In this document: positions 1 to 8,117 of the stretch, piece after piece
How positions within the stretch are numbered: position 1 is the first letter of the stretch
How the letters are laid out: every line of letters starts with the position of its first letter
Source: a virus
DNA: 33,524 nucleotides
Virus record (IMG/VR): IMGVR_UViG_3300025881_000047
Coordinates: 1-33,524 of that record
Strand: one strand, 5' to 3'
The notes under the pieces: model-generated
What the model saw: only the letters and a program-made list of their open reading frames with translations
Database searches by the model: none
Told to the model about the DNA's origin: nothing
Position numbers and translations under genes: made by a program

Positions 1-923
1 TCAAATGTATAGCGATATGCATCGCCACCAGATATCCTGTAGCCATTAATGTTTCTTATTGCTGGGTTATAATCTATCAGTAATGGTTGCTCAGGGTTCC
101 CTATGAACCCGCTAAATCCAACCCCAGTTACATACTCCTGAGGTTTAAAAAATCCAGATATATCTCCATAAGAATATAAATCCTTAGGAACTGACATTAC
201 ATAATTATTGGCGCCAGGCGTCAACTCCACAGACACAAAACCATTATCGCCAGTTTGTGATCTTATAGCTTTGCTCTTGTCAGGGAAAGTGCCGCCTTCA
301 AATCCAGTAAAATTATAAAGTTCTAGATATCTAAGACCGTTTGCTATGCTTGATCCATTTCCTCCAGTTAGCCCGCTATAACTACAATTAAAAACTCCCA
401 TATCAACTCCGGTTGATAAAATAGAATAATTAGGCATCGGGTTCTGGGTAGTCAATATTGCCCTATTCTTGTTACCAGTAAAGTCTGTTAATGTTATCTC
501 TACAGAATAATTTCTACTATAGTTGTCCCCTGTGATTTCATAGTTTAAAGTATTACCTAATATACCTGACTGAGAAAATACCTTGGTTCCATTATCTATA
601 GCATTTTGTCCTGTTAAATTTCCGTAGTTTTCATATATGTTTACATCGAAACCACTTATGTATACATTCTTCTCTATGTCTGATGGGTTTTTATATATGT
701 AGTCGTTTCTTGGATCGATTACCTCCCATTCTAAATTCAGGTTTGAGGTCTGAAAGTTCTGCTTATAATAAGACGTTGAGTCAGAAGACGGCTGCAAGTC
801 TTTTACATCTTGAACCTCGCTAGATGAATTTAAATATATATTCGAAATCCTAAAAGTTTTTCCGTATTTTAACCTGGGATTAGATAGAGGTATTTGAACT
901 TGACTGGAATTATTAAATGACAT
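1..923 (-). CDS. Tail tip or fibre-associated protein, FN3-like, 3' end cut by the window edge
   Basis: Starting at the ATG at 923-921, the frame is open through 307 codons to base 1 with no stop, so the C-terminus lies outside the window. The ATG overlaps the TAA of the upstream I-J gene by one base (TAATG), which indicates translational coupling and fixes the start. The product begins MSFNNSSQVQIPLSNPRLKY. It is rich in Asn, Ser, Tyr and Gly, has alternating beta-type hydrophobicity, and shows no signal peptide or membrane segment. Stretches such as LNLEWEVIDPRNDYI, YISGFDVNIYENYG and YSVEITLTDFTGNKN have the spacing of fibronectin type III-like strands (inference). The position directly after a J homologue is where lambdoid phages encode tip-associated or side-fibre proteins. 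Likely role: a structural extension of the tip or a host-recognition protein. I do not recognise a specific family. Confidence 0.75.
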   Translation of the reverse strand, partial: MSFNNSSQVQIPLSNPRLKYGKTFRISNIYLNSSSEVQDVKDLQPSSDSTSYYKQNFQTSNLNLEWEVIDPRNDYIYKNPSDIEKNVYISGFDVNIYENYGNLTGQNAIDNGTKVFSQSGILGNTLNYEITGDNYSRNYSVEITLTDFTGNKNRAILTTQNPMPNYSILSTGVDMGVFNCSYSGLTGGNGSSIANGLRYLELYNFTGFEGGTFPDKSKAIRSQTGDNGFVSVELTPGANNYVMSVPKDLYSYGDISGFFKPQEYVTGVGFSGFIGNPEQPLLIDYNPAIRNINGYRISGGDAYRYTF

Positions 924-3900
924 TATGTTGTTACTGAATAAACTCTTGCGTAATAAGTACCATTCTCGACTACTCTTTCGCTCCTAAATTCGTGCGATAT
1001 AGTTTCAGCAGTCTTATCGTTAGGTACTTCGAATGTTGCCAGCAGAATGTTTTCGTTAAAGAACTGTACCCTGTAACTTGCCGCAGCAATAACCATTGAC
1101 CAAGTAGCCTTTACTCCGTATGGTATATTGTTTTTGATATCTTCGCTCAATATTTCCACTGTTATTTCGGAGGGTGGGTCAATGCTATTTTCTGTAAATA
1201 TCACCGGTGACTTTGGTTGCGTTAGGGATAAATCTCTTTCTATATTATCAAACTTGTCTTCGTTGTATTCTAATCCTTGAATATTGTATACGCCATTAGA
1301 AGATTCCGCTATGTTTAGTATTTTATATTTCTTGGGCTCTGCAAGGTTGACAGAATCCTCCATCATAAAAGTAGTACCCTTAGTGTCTTTTAAATTAAAA
1401 AACGACTCATCAGCTTGTTTTTCCAAAATGTATCCAAGTTTCGTATCCCCACTCAATGTAACCCAATCTCCATGTATTGAATTATTCTCAGAACCACTAA
1501 CTGCTATAAAAATTTCTCCAGGGAACTCATTATCTGCCGCTATGTCTAGTGTGCCTAGAGGGCATATGTGATCAGTTTCCAAGTTTCCTTCTGACGCCAG
1601 GTCTGACTCTATTTCTTTTGCCACCCTAGGGTATCCATCAAGCCAGCTAAAAAATGTTATTTCGTTACTGTCACATTCTTGCGGTTGATGCCATATAAAT
1701 TTTTCAGGTATCGGAAGTTCTAAATAATATCCACCTATCCACGCCATCTCATCTTCTGGCAACATAGCCTGAACCATTACTTGATCCATTTCGTTGTTTA
1801 TGGTCGCAAGTATCCCTCCGCGCTCTTCTGCATCCTTTAGGGCTTCAACCCAAGTGTACTCACCAGTTACATGACTATATGGGTTATTAACCAACCTTAG
1901 TTTAGTGTCGTTCTCATAAATCTTATTGACCGTGAACTTTTTTATTTGCTCGGCCCTCATGTCTTCTATTTGCTGGTCCGTTACTTCCCCTAAATCATCC
2001 AATGATTCAATTGTTTGATTTCCTGAGGTATTATAAATTGTTATTTGCTTCCATGTGTCCTTATCATCTTCTTCTATTATTGTTCTTATTGGGTAATCGA
2101 CCATTAGTTCCGCAGTTTTTCCGTCTCCGCTTATTTCAACATCAACTATTTTACCAGCAAACCTACCTATGGTTCTTTTGTTATCTAAAACATCTATGAC
2201 ATCTCCTGGCTTGAGATAAGATCCAAGCGAACTGGTAACAAAAGACAATAGTTCTGTTTCCATGTTTGCGCCTTTGACTAAAAAGTCAGCAGCCCTTTTT
2301 GCTTGAGCTTGAGAAGTTATTCCAAACCCATCTATGGTTTGCTCTATGATATTATTCTCTTGTATGGATTTTCTATCTTCAGAATGTTCCATTTTTGCTC
2401 TGAACATATTGTACTTGTCCACGTATTTTATCTTACACGAATTAGTCCTGCTTGTTTTCGGCGTACTAGAATAAGAGAATCCTTCTTTAGATATATTATT
2501 GTTAGCAAACAACATTACTGAATCTTTTTTCTGATCCTGAAAGAAGTTAATTGCGCCCCCTGACCAATAAGCAAAAGCTCTAAATATCGCAGCAAATTCA
2601 TTTATTAACTTAAAGGCATTTTGGGAGTTCATTAAAAATGCATTCAATGTGTACCTTGGTTCAACCAATGGATAGTCTATTTCTACAGCGCACTCCCCTG
2701 ACTCCTGAGCTGGGTTTCTCTCTAGTATTATTTTCTTGCCAGATAATGTTGTTCCAATTATTTTAATAGATTCGCATATTCCGTGATTATAATAAATTGC
2801 TAGTTTTTTATTCGTGTGATTATATTCGCCTTGAAAATCCGCATCATCATAAGGGCCCTCTGCGGTTATTGATATTGTATTCTCTCCGGACAAAGAGAAT
2901 TTTCTTTTAGGAGTTTTTGAGCTGTAACCAGTCGGAATAAACTCATCGCAATATTTCGCTATCCTGTAAAGAGTCCATCTATCTATATTTTCGGGCTTTA
3001 TTCCAAATTTTCCTACTCCATATCTTTTGCTTGATATTAAATCATACAAACACCATGCCGGATTATCGGTCCAAAGTTTTGCTTCTTCAGGAACCGGATC
3101 ATCTTTAGATGCTTGGCCCTCGAATCTTCCATCCCAGTTTCCATTATACCGCCTTGTTTCCGGGCTGTAATTACTTGGAACTGCTACTTTCTTTAGCTTT
3201 AGGTGGTAATTTCTGGTGGGGATAGAGGATACGTCTTTAGCGTTAACTCTTGTTCCTATAACAACTGAGTTAGGATAACTCAACTGAACCGGTGTTATTT
3301 CAGTTACCCCAGACAACAAAAAAGTCTCCTTGTATCTAGCGGCCTGCTCTCCCTCTTTTACTGGATTTCTTTCTCTGTTTAATTTGTAAACCTTTACTAT
3401 CCTATCCTTTCTAGATGGATTCTTTGGTAAATAAATTTTAACATCTTTTCTGTATGAACTTGTGGCCACGCCATAAATGTAAATATCGGTAGAGAAAGGA
3501 GTTTCTCCTTCATTTCCGTATTTTATTCTAAACTTAGCTTTGTTTGGCCAAATCTCTCCTGCGTTTTCTATTTTTGTTCCAATATTCCATCCATCATCAG
3601 GGTTTACAAAACCTTTTATAACTGTCCAAGCTGCTAGCATTGCAACCTCATATCCTGCCGCTAACAAATCCCCCGATCCAAGCTCTGCTGCGGCAGGCAC
3701 TAGGTCAAGTAGCATGGGATCTTTAGCGGCTGCAATTGAAACGCGCGCTTGTAACGTTGCGTCATATAAATACTTTCCCAGCATTGCTCCGTGATAGACC
3801 TGGTAAGCAGTCATTATCCAATTCCAAAGTTTTCCTATTTTGTATGTTACCTCTACTGTGTCCCCCTCGTATATGTATGATAATTGGTCGATCTGAATTG

Positions 3901-6331
3901 TAACGTACAGCTCTTCAACTAATGGATTAATAACCGTATGACTCACATAGTATTCTTCCTCTGAAGACCTAATTGCTACCTGATCTGCGGTTCCAGCTAA
4001 TAAAAATATTTTAGTACGTAAATCGTCCCTATCTTCTCCCTCTTCTCCTGGACCTCCTGGCCCATTTTTTACATCCTTAACTCCGTTTATTTTGATGGAT
4101 TGCCATAGTCCTGGTATTTGCCCTGGAGTTAATTCAGCCCCAGAAGCCCAATCTTTAGCGCTTACCTCTACGTCGTCTGTATTTTGCAATATATAAATAG
4201 GGTCATTTGTTGTTATTTTTTTGTCATCACTCCTATCTTTAGCTGAAAGTTGTTTTGTGAAATCTTGAAAACCAAAAGGTCTAGTTATCTCAGGTGTTAC
4301 CTGTATAGTCTTCCCCGGAGAATAATCCCCTGTTATTTTGTATATTGGTGATGTTGTATTTTTTTCTTCTGACAATTTCTGCATCAAGACTTTACCCTCT
4401 TGTCCTTCGTAAGTTGCTTCTTCATCAAAAGTACCCAAAAAATCTCTTGCGTCAGCACCCATTTGGTAATACTCAACCCCTCCATCATGCCTGGCAGACC
4501 TTACTAGGTCTCCATCTTCATAAAATTTATCTTCGTCTATGTTTACGTACTCTCCATAGAAAGTCTGGTATCCATTAATTAGCGGGGTTGTTGTATAAAA
4601 CTCAGCAGCATCACCCGCTCCTACATAAACTATTTCAGTTTCACTTTCGCTATAATTATGGCTTGCATGCCTACTGAAAGGATTAGCTAAGCTGGTATTT
4701 ATTTTATATGTATATTTTTCTCCAGCACCCTCTTGATATGAAATATAATCTCCTTGCTTGTATGTTTTGTTTTTTTCGAAAGGTTGAAGGTTATTTGCGT
4801 TTCCTATTATATTATTAGGGTTTATTTCTCTTGGCCCGTAAAGTGGCGCGTTAATATCTTTGGTATTTGCTGAGAATAAATATTGAGGGTCAAGGAGTGA
4901 TTGATCATTTGTACCAATAACGCCGCCTCTGCTTTGTCCTATGTCTATGTCAAACTCATTTATATTATATGCATCCTTAGGTGGAACTGTTCCTAGGTTT
5001 ACTTCTTTTACTTGTGCGTCATCTAATATAACTCCCTGAAGATAATCGTCATCAGGATTTCTTAAAAACCTAGGGTCACTAGGATCTGTTATTTTTTTTG
5101 ATTCTTTATTGAATACCAAAGTTTCTCCATTTTTATCACAAAGCCCATCAATTGGACCCTCGCAGGCTAAGTCTACAGCTTTATATATAGATGTTGATTC
5201 TAATTTAAACCATCCAACTCCATCATTTTTGTTCCCATTTCTCCACCTCTGTCCAACCGGTATAGGAAAAAACCCTTCAAATGATTTATCTTTTCCGGCT
5301 ATATATTCTATCTCTCCGTCTTCCGCAAAAGATATTGGATAAAATTCTTTTTCTTTAACCTCGTCATCAGGCAGTGGTACGCTTTGAAGACAAACATAAG
5401 AACTTGTAGACGCGTCCGATTCTTTTACCTTATAGGTGTTGTCTGCCTTTGATACAGTGGTCCAGTTTCCATCGACTCCTTTTACCCCCATTCTATCTAT
5501 ATTGACACCCTTTAACCAGTTATAGTTGTAATAAAAATAACCCGCAACTGCATTGCCGGTTTTCTCCTGCTTCACTGTCGTTACTGATCTCGCATAAGTA
5601 TCAGCATCCGTATATTGACCATAAATTCCATCGTTTGCTCCGAAATAAGTTGTTGGTAAGTTATTTTTTAAAAATTGATAAGCTGGATCAGAAGCTTTAA
5701 AGTCGCTACTTCCATCAAATAAATTCAACGCGAATGCAGAAAACAGACAGCCTTGAGGCAAGTAGTATTTACTATAACTAGGAACGAGGCTGTATAATCC
5801 TTTTTTGAAATTAAAAATCTGCCCTTTTTCCGAATCGTAATCATAATTAACAATGCATGAAGATATAACATTGCTTCCAATTTTCATTCTGCCATAACCA
5901 AGAGGCACAGTTGCCCCCTGCTGGTATCTATTATCGGACCCATTAAATAAAAACGATTGAGTTTGCGCAACTAGAGTGCTGTCGTCTCTTTCCATTGCTT
6001 CCGATATTTTTTTTGAAATATACATGCTTGCGGCGGTCTGAATTGCCATCATGAATAAGCTGCCAACGAATCCTGATCCTTGCGGCATAGGAAATATATG
6101 TATATCTTCTTTTGTTGGCAATACGTAGTCAACTTGATCTATAAAGTTGTCGCTTTTCTCTTTTTTTATACCATAATGTATTCCTGCTTTTTCTTTCTTG
6201 TTAAGGTATGATTCTATTTCTCTATCGTTAGCGAACAGTGCAGACACAGCTTCAGACGGAGAGCTAACGTCTAGCTTCCATTCCTTACCGAACTTTTTCC
6301 CGAGTTCTCCGTGTAAAAATACCCTTTTCAT
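923..6331 (-). CDS. J: Fused tail tip protein I-J (central tip / host-specificity protein J homologue) with C-lectin insertion
   Basis: A 1802-residue protein. Residues 1-75 resemble the beta-grasp start of lambda gpI (MKRVFLHGELGKKFG). Residues about 85-110 are a Gly-rich hydrophobic segment. Residues about 125-160 carry the gpI-type signature QGATVPLGYGRMKIGSNVIS. gpJ homology starts near residue 390 (ACEGPIDGL) and is strong at about 1015-1075 (RNYHLKLKKVAVPSNYSPET; lambda has RNYHLRGRILQVPSNYNPQT), at AWCLYDLISSKRYGVGK (about 1093), in the domain around 1225, and at LKPGDVIDVL (about 1376). A C-type-lectin-like domain occupies about 1478-1637, and an FN3-like domain about 1690-1802. A segment with FEKNKTYKQGDYISYQ resembles a CBM5/12 motif. 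lambda splits I and J into two genes; here they form one chain. J trimers close the tail tip and bind the host receptor. The start has a good Shine-Dalgarno. Confidence 0.93.
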   Translation of the reverse strand: MKRVFLHGELGKKFGKEWKLDVSSPSEAVSALFANDREIESYLNKKEKAGIHYGIKKEKSDNFIDQVDYVLPTKEDIHIFPMPQGSGFVGSLFMMAIQTAASMYISKKISEAMERDDSTLVAQTQSFLFNGSDNRYQQGATVPLGYGRMKIGSNVISSCIVNYDYDSEKGQIFNFKKGLYSLVPSYSKYYLPQGCLFSAFALNLFDGSSDFKASDPAYQFLKNNLPTTYFGANDGIYGQYTDADTYARSVTTVKQEKTGNAVAGYFYYNYNWLKGVNIDRMGVKGVDGNWTTVSKADNTYKVKESDASTSSYVCLQSVPLPDDEVKEKEFYPISFAEDGEIEYIAGKDKSFEGFFPIPVGQRWRNGNKNDGVGWFKLESTSIYKAVDLACEGPIDGLCDKNGETLVFNKESKKITDPSDPRFLRNPDDDYLQGVILDDAQVKEVNLGTVPPKDAYNINEFDIDIGQSRGGVIGTNDQSLLDPQYLFSANTKDINAPLYGPREINPNNIIGNANNLQPFEKNKTYKQGDYISYQEGAGEKYTYKINTSLANPFSRHASHNYSESETEIVYVGAGDAAEFYTTTPLINGYQTFYGEYVNIDEDKFYEDGDLVRSARHDGGVEYYQMGADARDFLGTFDEEATYEGQEGKVLMQKLSEEKNTTSPIYKITGDYSPGKTIQVTPEITRPFGFQDFTKQLSAKDRSDDKKITTNDPIYILQNTDDVEVSAKDWASGAELTPGQIPGLWQSIKINGVKDVKNGPGGPGEEGEDRDDLRTKIFLLAGTADQVAIRSSEEEYYVSHTVINPLVEELYVTIQIDQLSYIYEGDTVEVTYKIGKLWNWIMTAYQVYHGAMLGKYLYDATLQARVSIAAAKDPMLLDLVPAAAELGSGDLLAAGYEVAMLAAWTVIKGFVNPDDGWNIGTKIENAGEIWPNKAKFRIKYGNEGETPFSTDIYIYGVATSSYRKDVKIYLPKNPSRKDRIVKVYKLNRERNPVKEGEQAARYKETFLLSGVTEITPVQLSYPNSVVIGTRVNAKDVSSIPTRNYHLKLKKVAVPSNYSPETRRYNGNWDGRFEGQASKDDPVPEEAKLWTDNPAWCLYDLISSKRYGVGKFGIKPENIDRWTLYRIAKYCDEFIPTGYSSKTPKRKFSLSGENTISITAEGPYDDADFQGEYNHTNKKLAIYYNHGICESIKIIGTTLSGKKIILERNPAQESGECAVEIDYPLVEPRYTLNAFLMNSQNAFKLINEFAAIFRAFAYWSGGAINFFQDQKKDSVMLFANNNISKEGFSYSSTPKTSRTNSCKIKYVDKYNMFRAKMEHSEDRKSIQENNIIEQTIDGFGITSQAQAKRAADFLVKGANMETELLSFVTSSLGSYLKPGDVIDVLDNKRTIGRFAGKIVDVEISGDGKTAELMVDYPIRTIIEEDDKDTWKQITIYNTSGNQTIESLDDLGEVTDQQIEDMRAEQIKKFTVNKIYENDTKLRLVNNPYSHVTGEYTWVEALKDAEERGGILATINNEMDQVMVQAMLPEDEMAWIGGYYLELPIPEKFIWHQPQECDSNEITFFSWLDGYPRVAKEIESDLASEGNLETDHICPLGTLDIAADNEFPGEIFIAVSGSENNSIHGDWVTLSGDTKLGYILEKQADESFFNLKDTKGTTFMMEDSVNLAEPKKYKILNIAESSNGVYNIQGLEYNEDKFDNIERDLSLTQPKSPVIFTENSIDPPSEITVEILSEDIKNNIPYGVKATWSMVIAAASYRVQFFNENILLATFEVPNDKTAETISHEFRSERVVENGTYYARVYSVTT
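1421..1900 (-). other. C-type-lectin-like domain inside the J homologue (residues about 1478-1637)
   Basis: The segment reads like a C-type lectin fold: TWVEALKDAEERGGILATI matches the W-x-E-A...GG-x-L-A-x-I start, followed by a hydrophobic helix, AWIGGYY (the WIG motif), FFSWLDGYP (the W-x-D-G loop), HGDWVTLSG (the W strand) and GYILEK (in place of the usual GYICE). The canonical cysteines are absent: Ala stands before the GG, and Leu replaces Cys in the final strand. The fold is therefore probably disulfide-free, as in cytoplasmically assembled phage proteins. It interrupts the gpJ region just before the KYKILNIAESSNGVYNI strand, which in lambda J aligns with FRCVSIRENDDGTYAI. Likely role: receptor binding. 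Calcium or sugar binding cannot be judged. Confidence 0.7.
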
Positions 6332-6337
6332 CCTTTT

Positions 6338-6342
6338 TCCTT
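6338..6342 (-). promoter_or_regulatory. Shine-Dalgarno of the I-J gene
   Basis: On the minus strand AAGGA is followed by six bases (AAAAGG) and ATG at 6331. This is the clearest ribosome binding site in the window. It supports the chosen start, which lies 19 bases after the K stop codon. Confidence 0.6.
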
Positions 6343-6350
6343 ATGTATAT

Positions 6351-7064
6351 TTACACTAACGATGGATGTCTGTACACTTCTTTTATTTTTGCTTGCCAGC
6401 GTTCGTCCAATAACTCTCTCCTGGATAAAATACCAGTGGCCTGATGCAAGAAGTAATCATCTCCACAATATATACCAACATGATATCTAAAATTTTTCTT
6501 TACTTGAAATAATATTACATCATGTTTTTGTAATTTTTTATCTTCTATTTTTTTTAAATTATTATTTAATATATTTATTAATAGTTTATTTGCGTCTTTA
6601 TCTTCTTGTGGAAGCCAATAGTTTTCGTTCCATTTAGATATGTTTATGTTTAGTTCTTTTTTGAAATAGTCTTTGAACATACAGGTGCATTCAAAGAAGC
6701 CCTTGATGTAAGGTTTTCCAGTAAGCTTTTCTGGCTCATAGCTTTCGGGGTAATAAAGAAAAAACTTCTTGGTTATTACGCTGTAGATTAAATAAGGAAT
6801 ACCCATTTCCTCAGACATAGCTATATCTGGCGGAGAAGGCCTCTCGTTGCTTCTTGGATGAGAGTGGTATATTCCTACTATTGTTTTGTCTATAGAATGT
6901 TTTATGAAGCTTTTTGGCGATATTGTAAAGCAATCTCTTGGCGCCGAATGTTCATTTATTGCGGGCTCAACTGATACAGTTAAATCTTTATGAAGCAAAA
7001 TAAATCCACACACTTCTTCTTCTGGATTGCTCTCTGCATGAACTATGACTTCTCTCTCAAACAT
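6351..7064 (-). CDS. K: Tail tip assembly protein K homologue: JAMM peptidase plus NlpC/P60 peptidase
   Basis: A 237-residue, two-domain protein as in lambda gpK. The N-terminal JAB1/MPN (JAMM) domain has Glu17 in E-V-C-G and the complete zinc motif H67-S-H69-x7-S77-x2-D80 (HSHPRSNERPSPPD). The C-terminal NlpC/P60 domain has the putative nucleophile Cys126 (E-C rather than the common D-C), then KHDVILF in the position of the GDVVLF strand, His195 in YHVGIYCG and His207 in FLHQ. The linker between the domains is Lys/Asn-rich and its DNA is very AT-rich. In lambda relatives K acts during tip assembly and is thought to cleave peptidoglycan or a tail component. The start ATG abuts the L stop codon directly (TAA then ATG), so L, K and I-J are probably one translationally linked unit. 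Confidence 0.92.
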   Translation of the reverse strand: MFEREVIVHAESNPEEEVCGFILLHKDLTVSVEPAINEHSAPRDCFTISPKSFIKHSIDKTIVGIYHSHPRSNERPSPPDIAMSEEMGIPYLIYSVITKKFFLYYPESYEPEKLTGKPYIKGFFECTCMFKDYFKKELNINISKWNENYWLPQEDKDANKLLINILNNNLKKIEDKKLQKHDVILFQVKKNFRYHVGIYCGDDYFLHQATGILSRRELLDERWQAKIKEVYRHPSLV

Positions 7065-8099
7065 TTATTTAAACTCATAAGGGTCAACTCCGGGAAAACC
7101 TCCAAAGGGAAGACCTTCTTCTGATTCGGTCCAGAACTGATCCTTACCCTCTGGGTTCTCTGTAATTCTTTTTCCGCCTCCAGCTCCTGTAGCTGAATCT
7201 GAGAATCTAAGCCTGCATCCACATAAACTTCTATCGCAATCATCTAAAACCCAATTTTCTGTATCGTAAATAGGGTTCGACCTAACACCATCATTCAGGC
7301 AAACATAAATATCAATAGGATTCAATGAAGAATCATGATCGTAAGGGACTAGCTTAACGGTATCTCCTTTGGAATAGGTAGAAGTTATAGACCAATCTGG
7401 ATAAACATTTCCTTCCTCAAATTTGGCAAACTCTTTTGTTTTAAATTCGCCGCTAAAATATACTTCAGGCCCAACCATATCTTCATTATAACCGCTTGGC
7501 ACAAACCTTTTATTCTTACCATTTGATATTGGCTTACCTTTATATCCACAACCTATATCTCCTCTGTACTGCCAAGGACAACTATTAGAGTATACTGTTC
7601 TAGCTGGCACGCTTGCGTTCTGCAACTCAAGCAGTGAAACCAATTCGAACTCTACTATATTATCATCTTCTTTTGTTTTTTGATTAACAAAGAAAACATC
7701 TTCACCAAAAGCCGCATCAGGATCAGGTTCGGCGTGAGGATTAAAATTATTAGGAAAATTAACTGCATCTAAATATTTAACAAATGTTTTTATTCTAGTG
7801 ACTTTGTAATTAATAAAATCGTCAAAGTGATTCAGGCGCAATGAGATTACTCCTTGATGGTTTGTGAATGTTAATTTAGGTCTGGGCAATCTGCCATCTC
7901 CTTGAATCTCAAAGCCGTCAGCCTTTATAGGAAAGAAATCGTACTCCTGGCTATTGAATACTAGCTTATTTTTATATCCATTTTCTCCAGCATGAAATAA
8001 ATACTGACCTTTCCCTTTTAAATCTATCTTATACAAACATATAATAGCAGAAGGATCCAGCTCGAATAAAGCTTTAATATTTTTACCTGTATCTTTCAT
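7065..8099 (-). CDS. L: Minor tail protein L homologue, Fe-S cluster tip protein with CBM-like insertion
   Basis: A 344-residue homologue of lambda gpL (232 residues). Family hallmarks: LFELDPSA near the start, GFEIQGDGRLPRPKLTFTN, VTRIKTFVKYLDAVNFP, FELVSLLELQNASVPAR, CPWQYRGDIGCGYKG, CGCRLRF and the C-terminal LPFGGFPG. lambda L binds a [4Fe-4S] cluster through four cysteines. Here the candidates are C174, C184, C288 and C293 or C295. The extra length lies between the two cysteine pairs (about residues 190-285). It contains YPDWSITSTYSKGDTVKLV, IDIYVCLNDGV and ENWVLDDC, which looks like a CBM5/12-type small carbohydrate-binding module (inference). The gene follows the unknown 400-residue gene after 18 AT-only bases and abuts K. 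Confidence 0.92.
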   Translation of the reverse strand: MKDTGKNIKALFELDPSAIICLYKIDLKGKGQYLFHAGENGYKNKLVFNSQEYDFFPIKADGFEIQGDGRLPRPKLTFTNHQGVISLRLNHFDDFINYKVTRIKTFVKYLDAVNFPNNFNPHAEPDPDAAFGEDVFFVNQKTKEDDNIVEFELVSLLELQNASVPARTVYSNSCPWQYRGDIGCGYKGKPISNGKNKRFVPSGYNEDMVGPEVYFSGEFKTKEFAKFEEGNVYPDWSITSTYSKGDTVKLVPYDHDSSLNPIDIYVCLNDGVRSNPIYDTENWVLDDCDRSLCGCRLRFSDSATGAGGGKRITENPEGKDQFWTESEEGLPFGGFPGVDPYEFK

Positions 8100-8117
8100 A
8101 TATATATTATAAATTAA

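Noticed and set aside
1421-1900. Diversity-generating retroelement variable region at the C-lectin domain
   Set aside because: No reverse transcriptase or template repeat is in the window, and the domain is internal rather than at the gene's 3' end; kept only as something to look for elsewhere.
7043-7243. 66-codon minus-strand frame overlapping L and K
   Set aside because: It lies in another frame over the conserved C-terminus of L; K already starts immediately after L.
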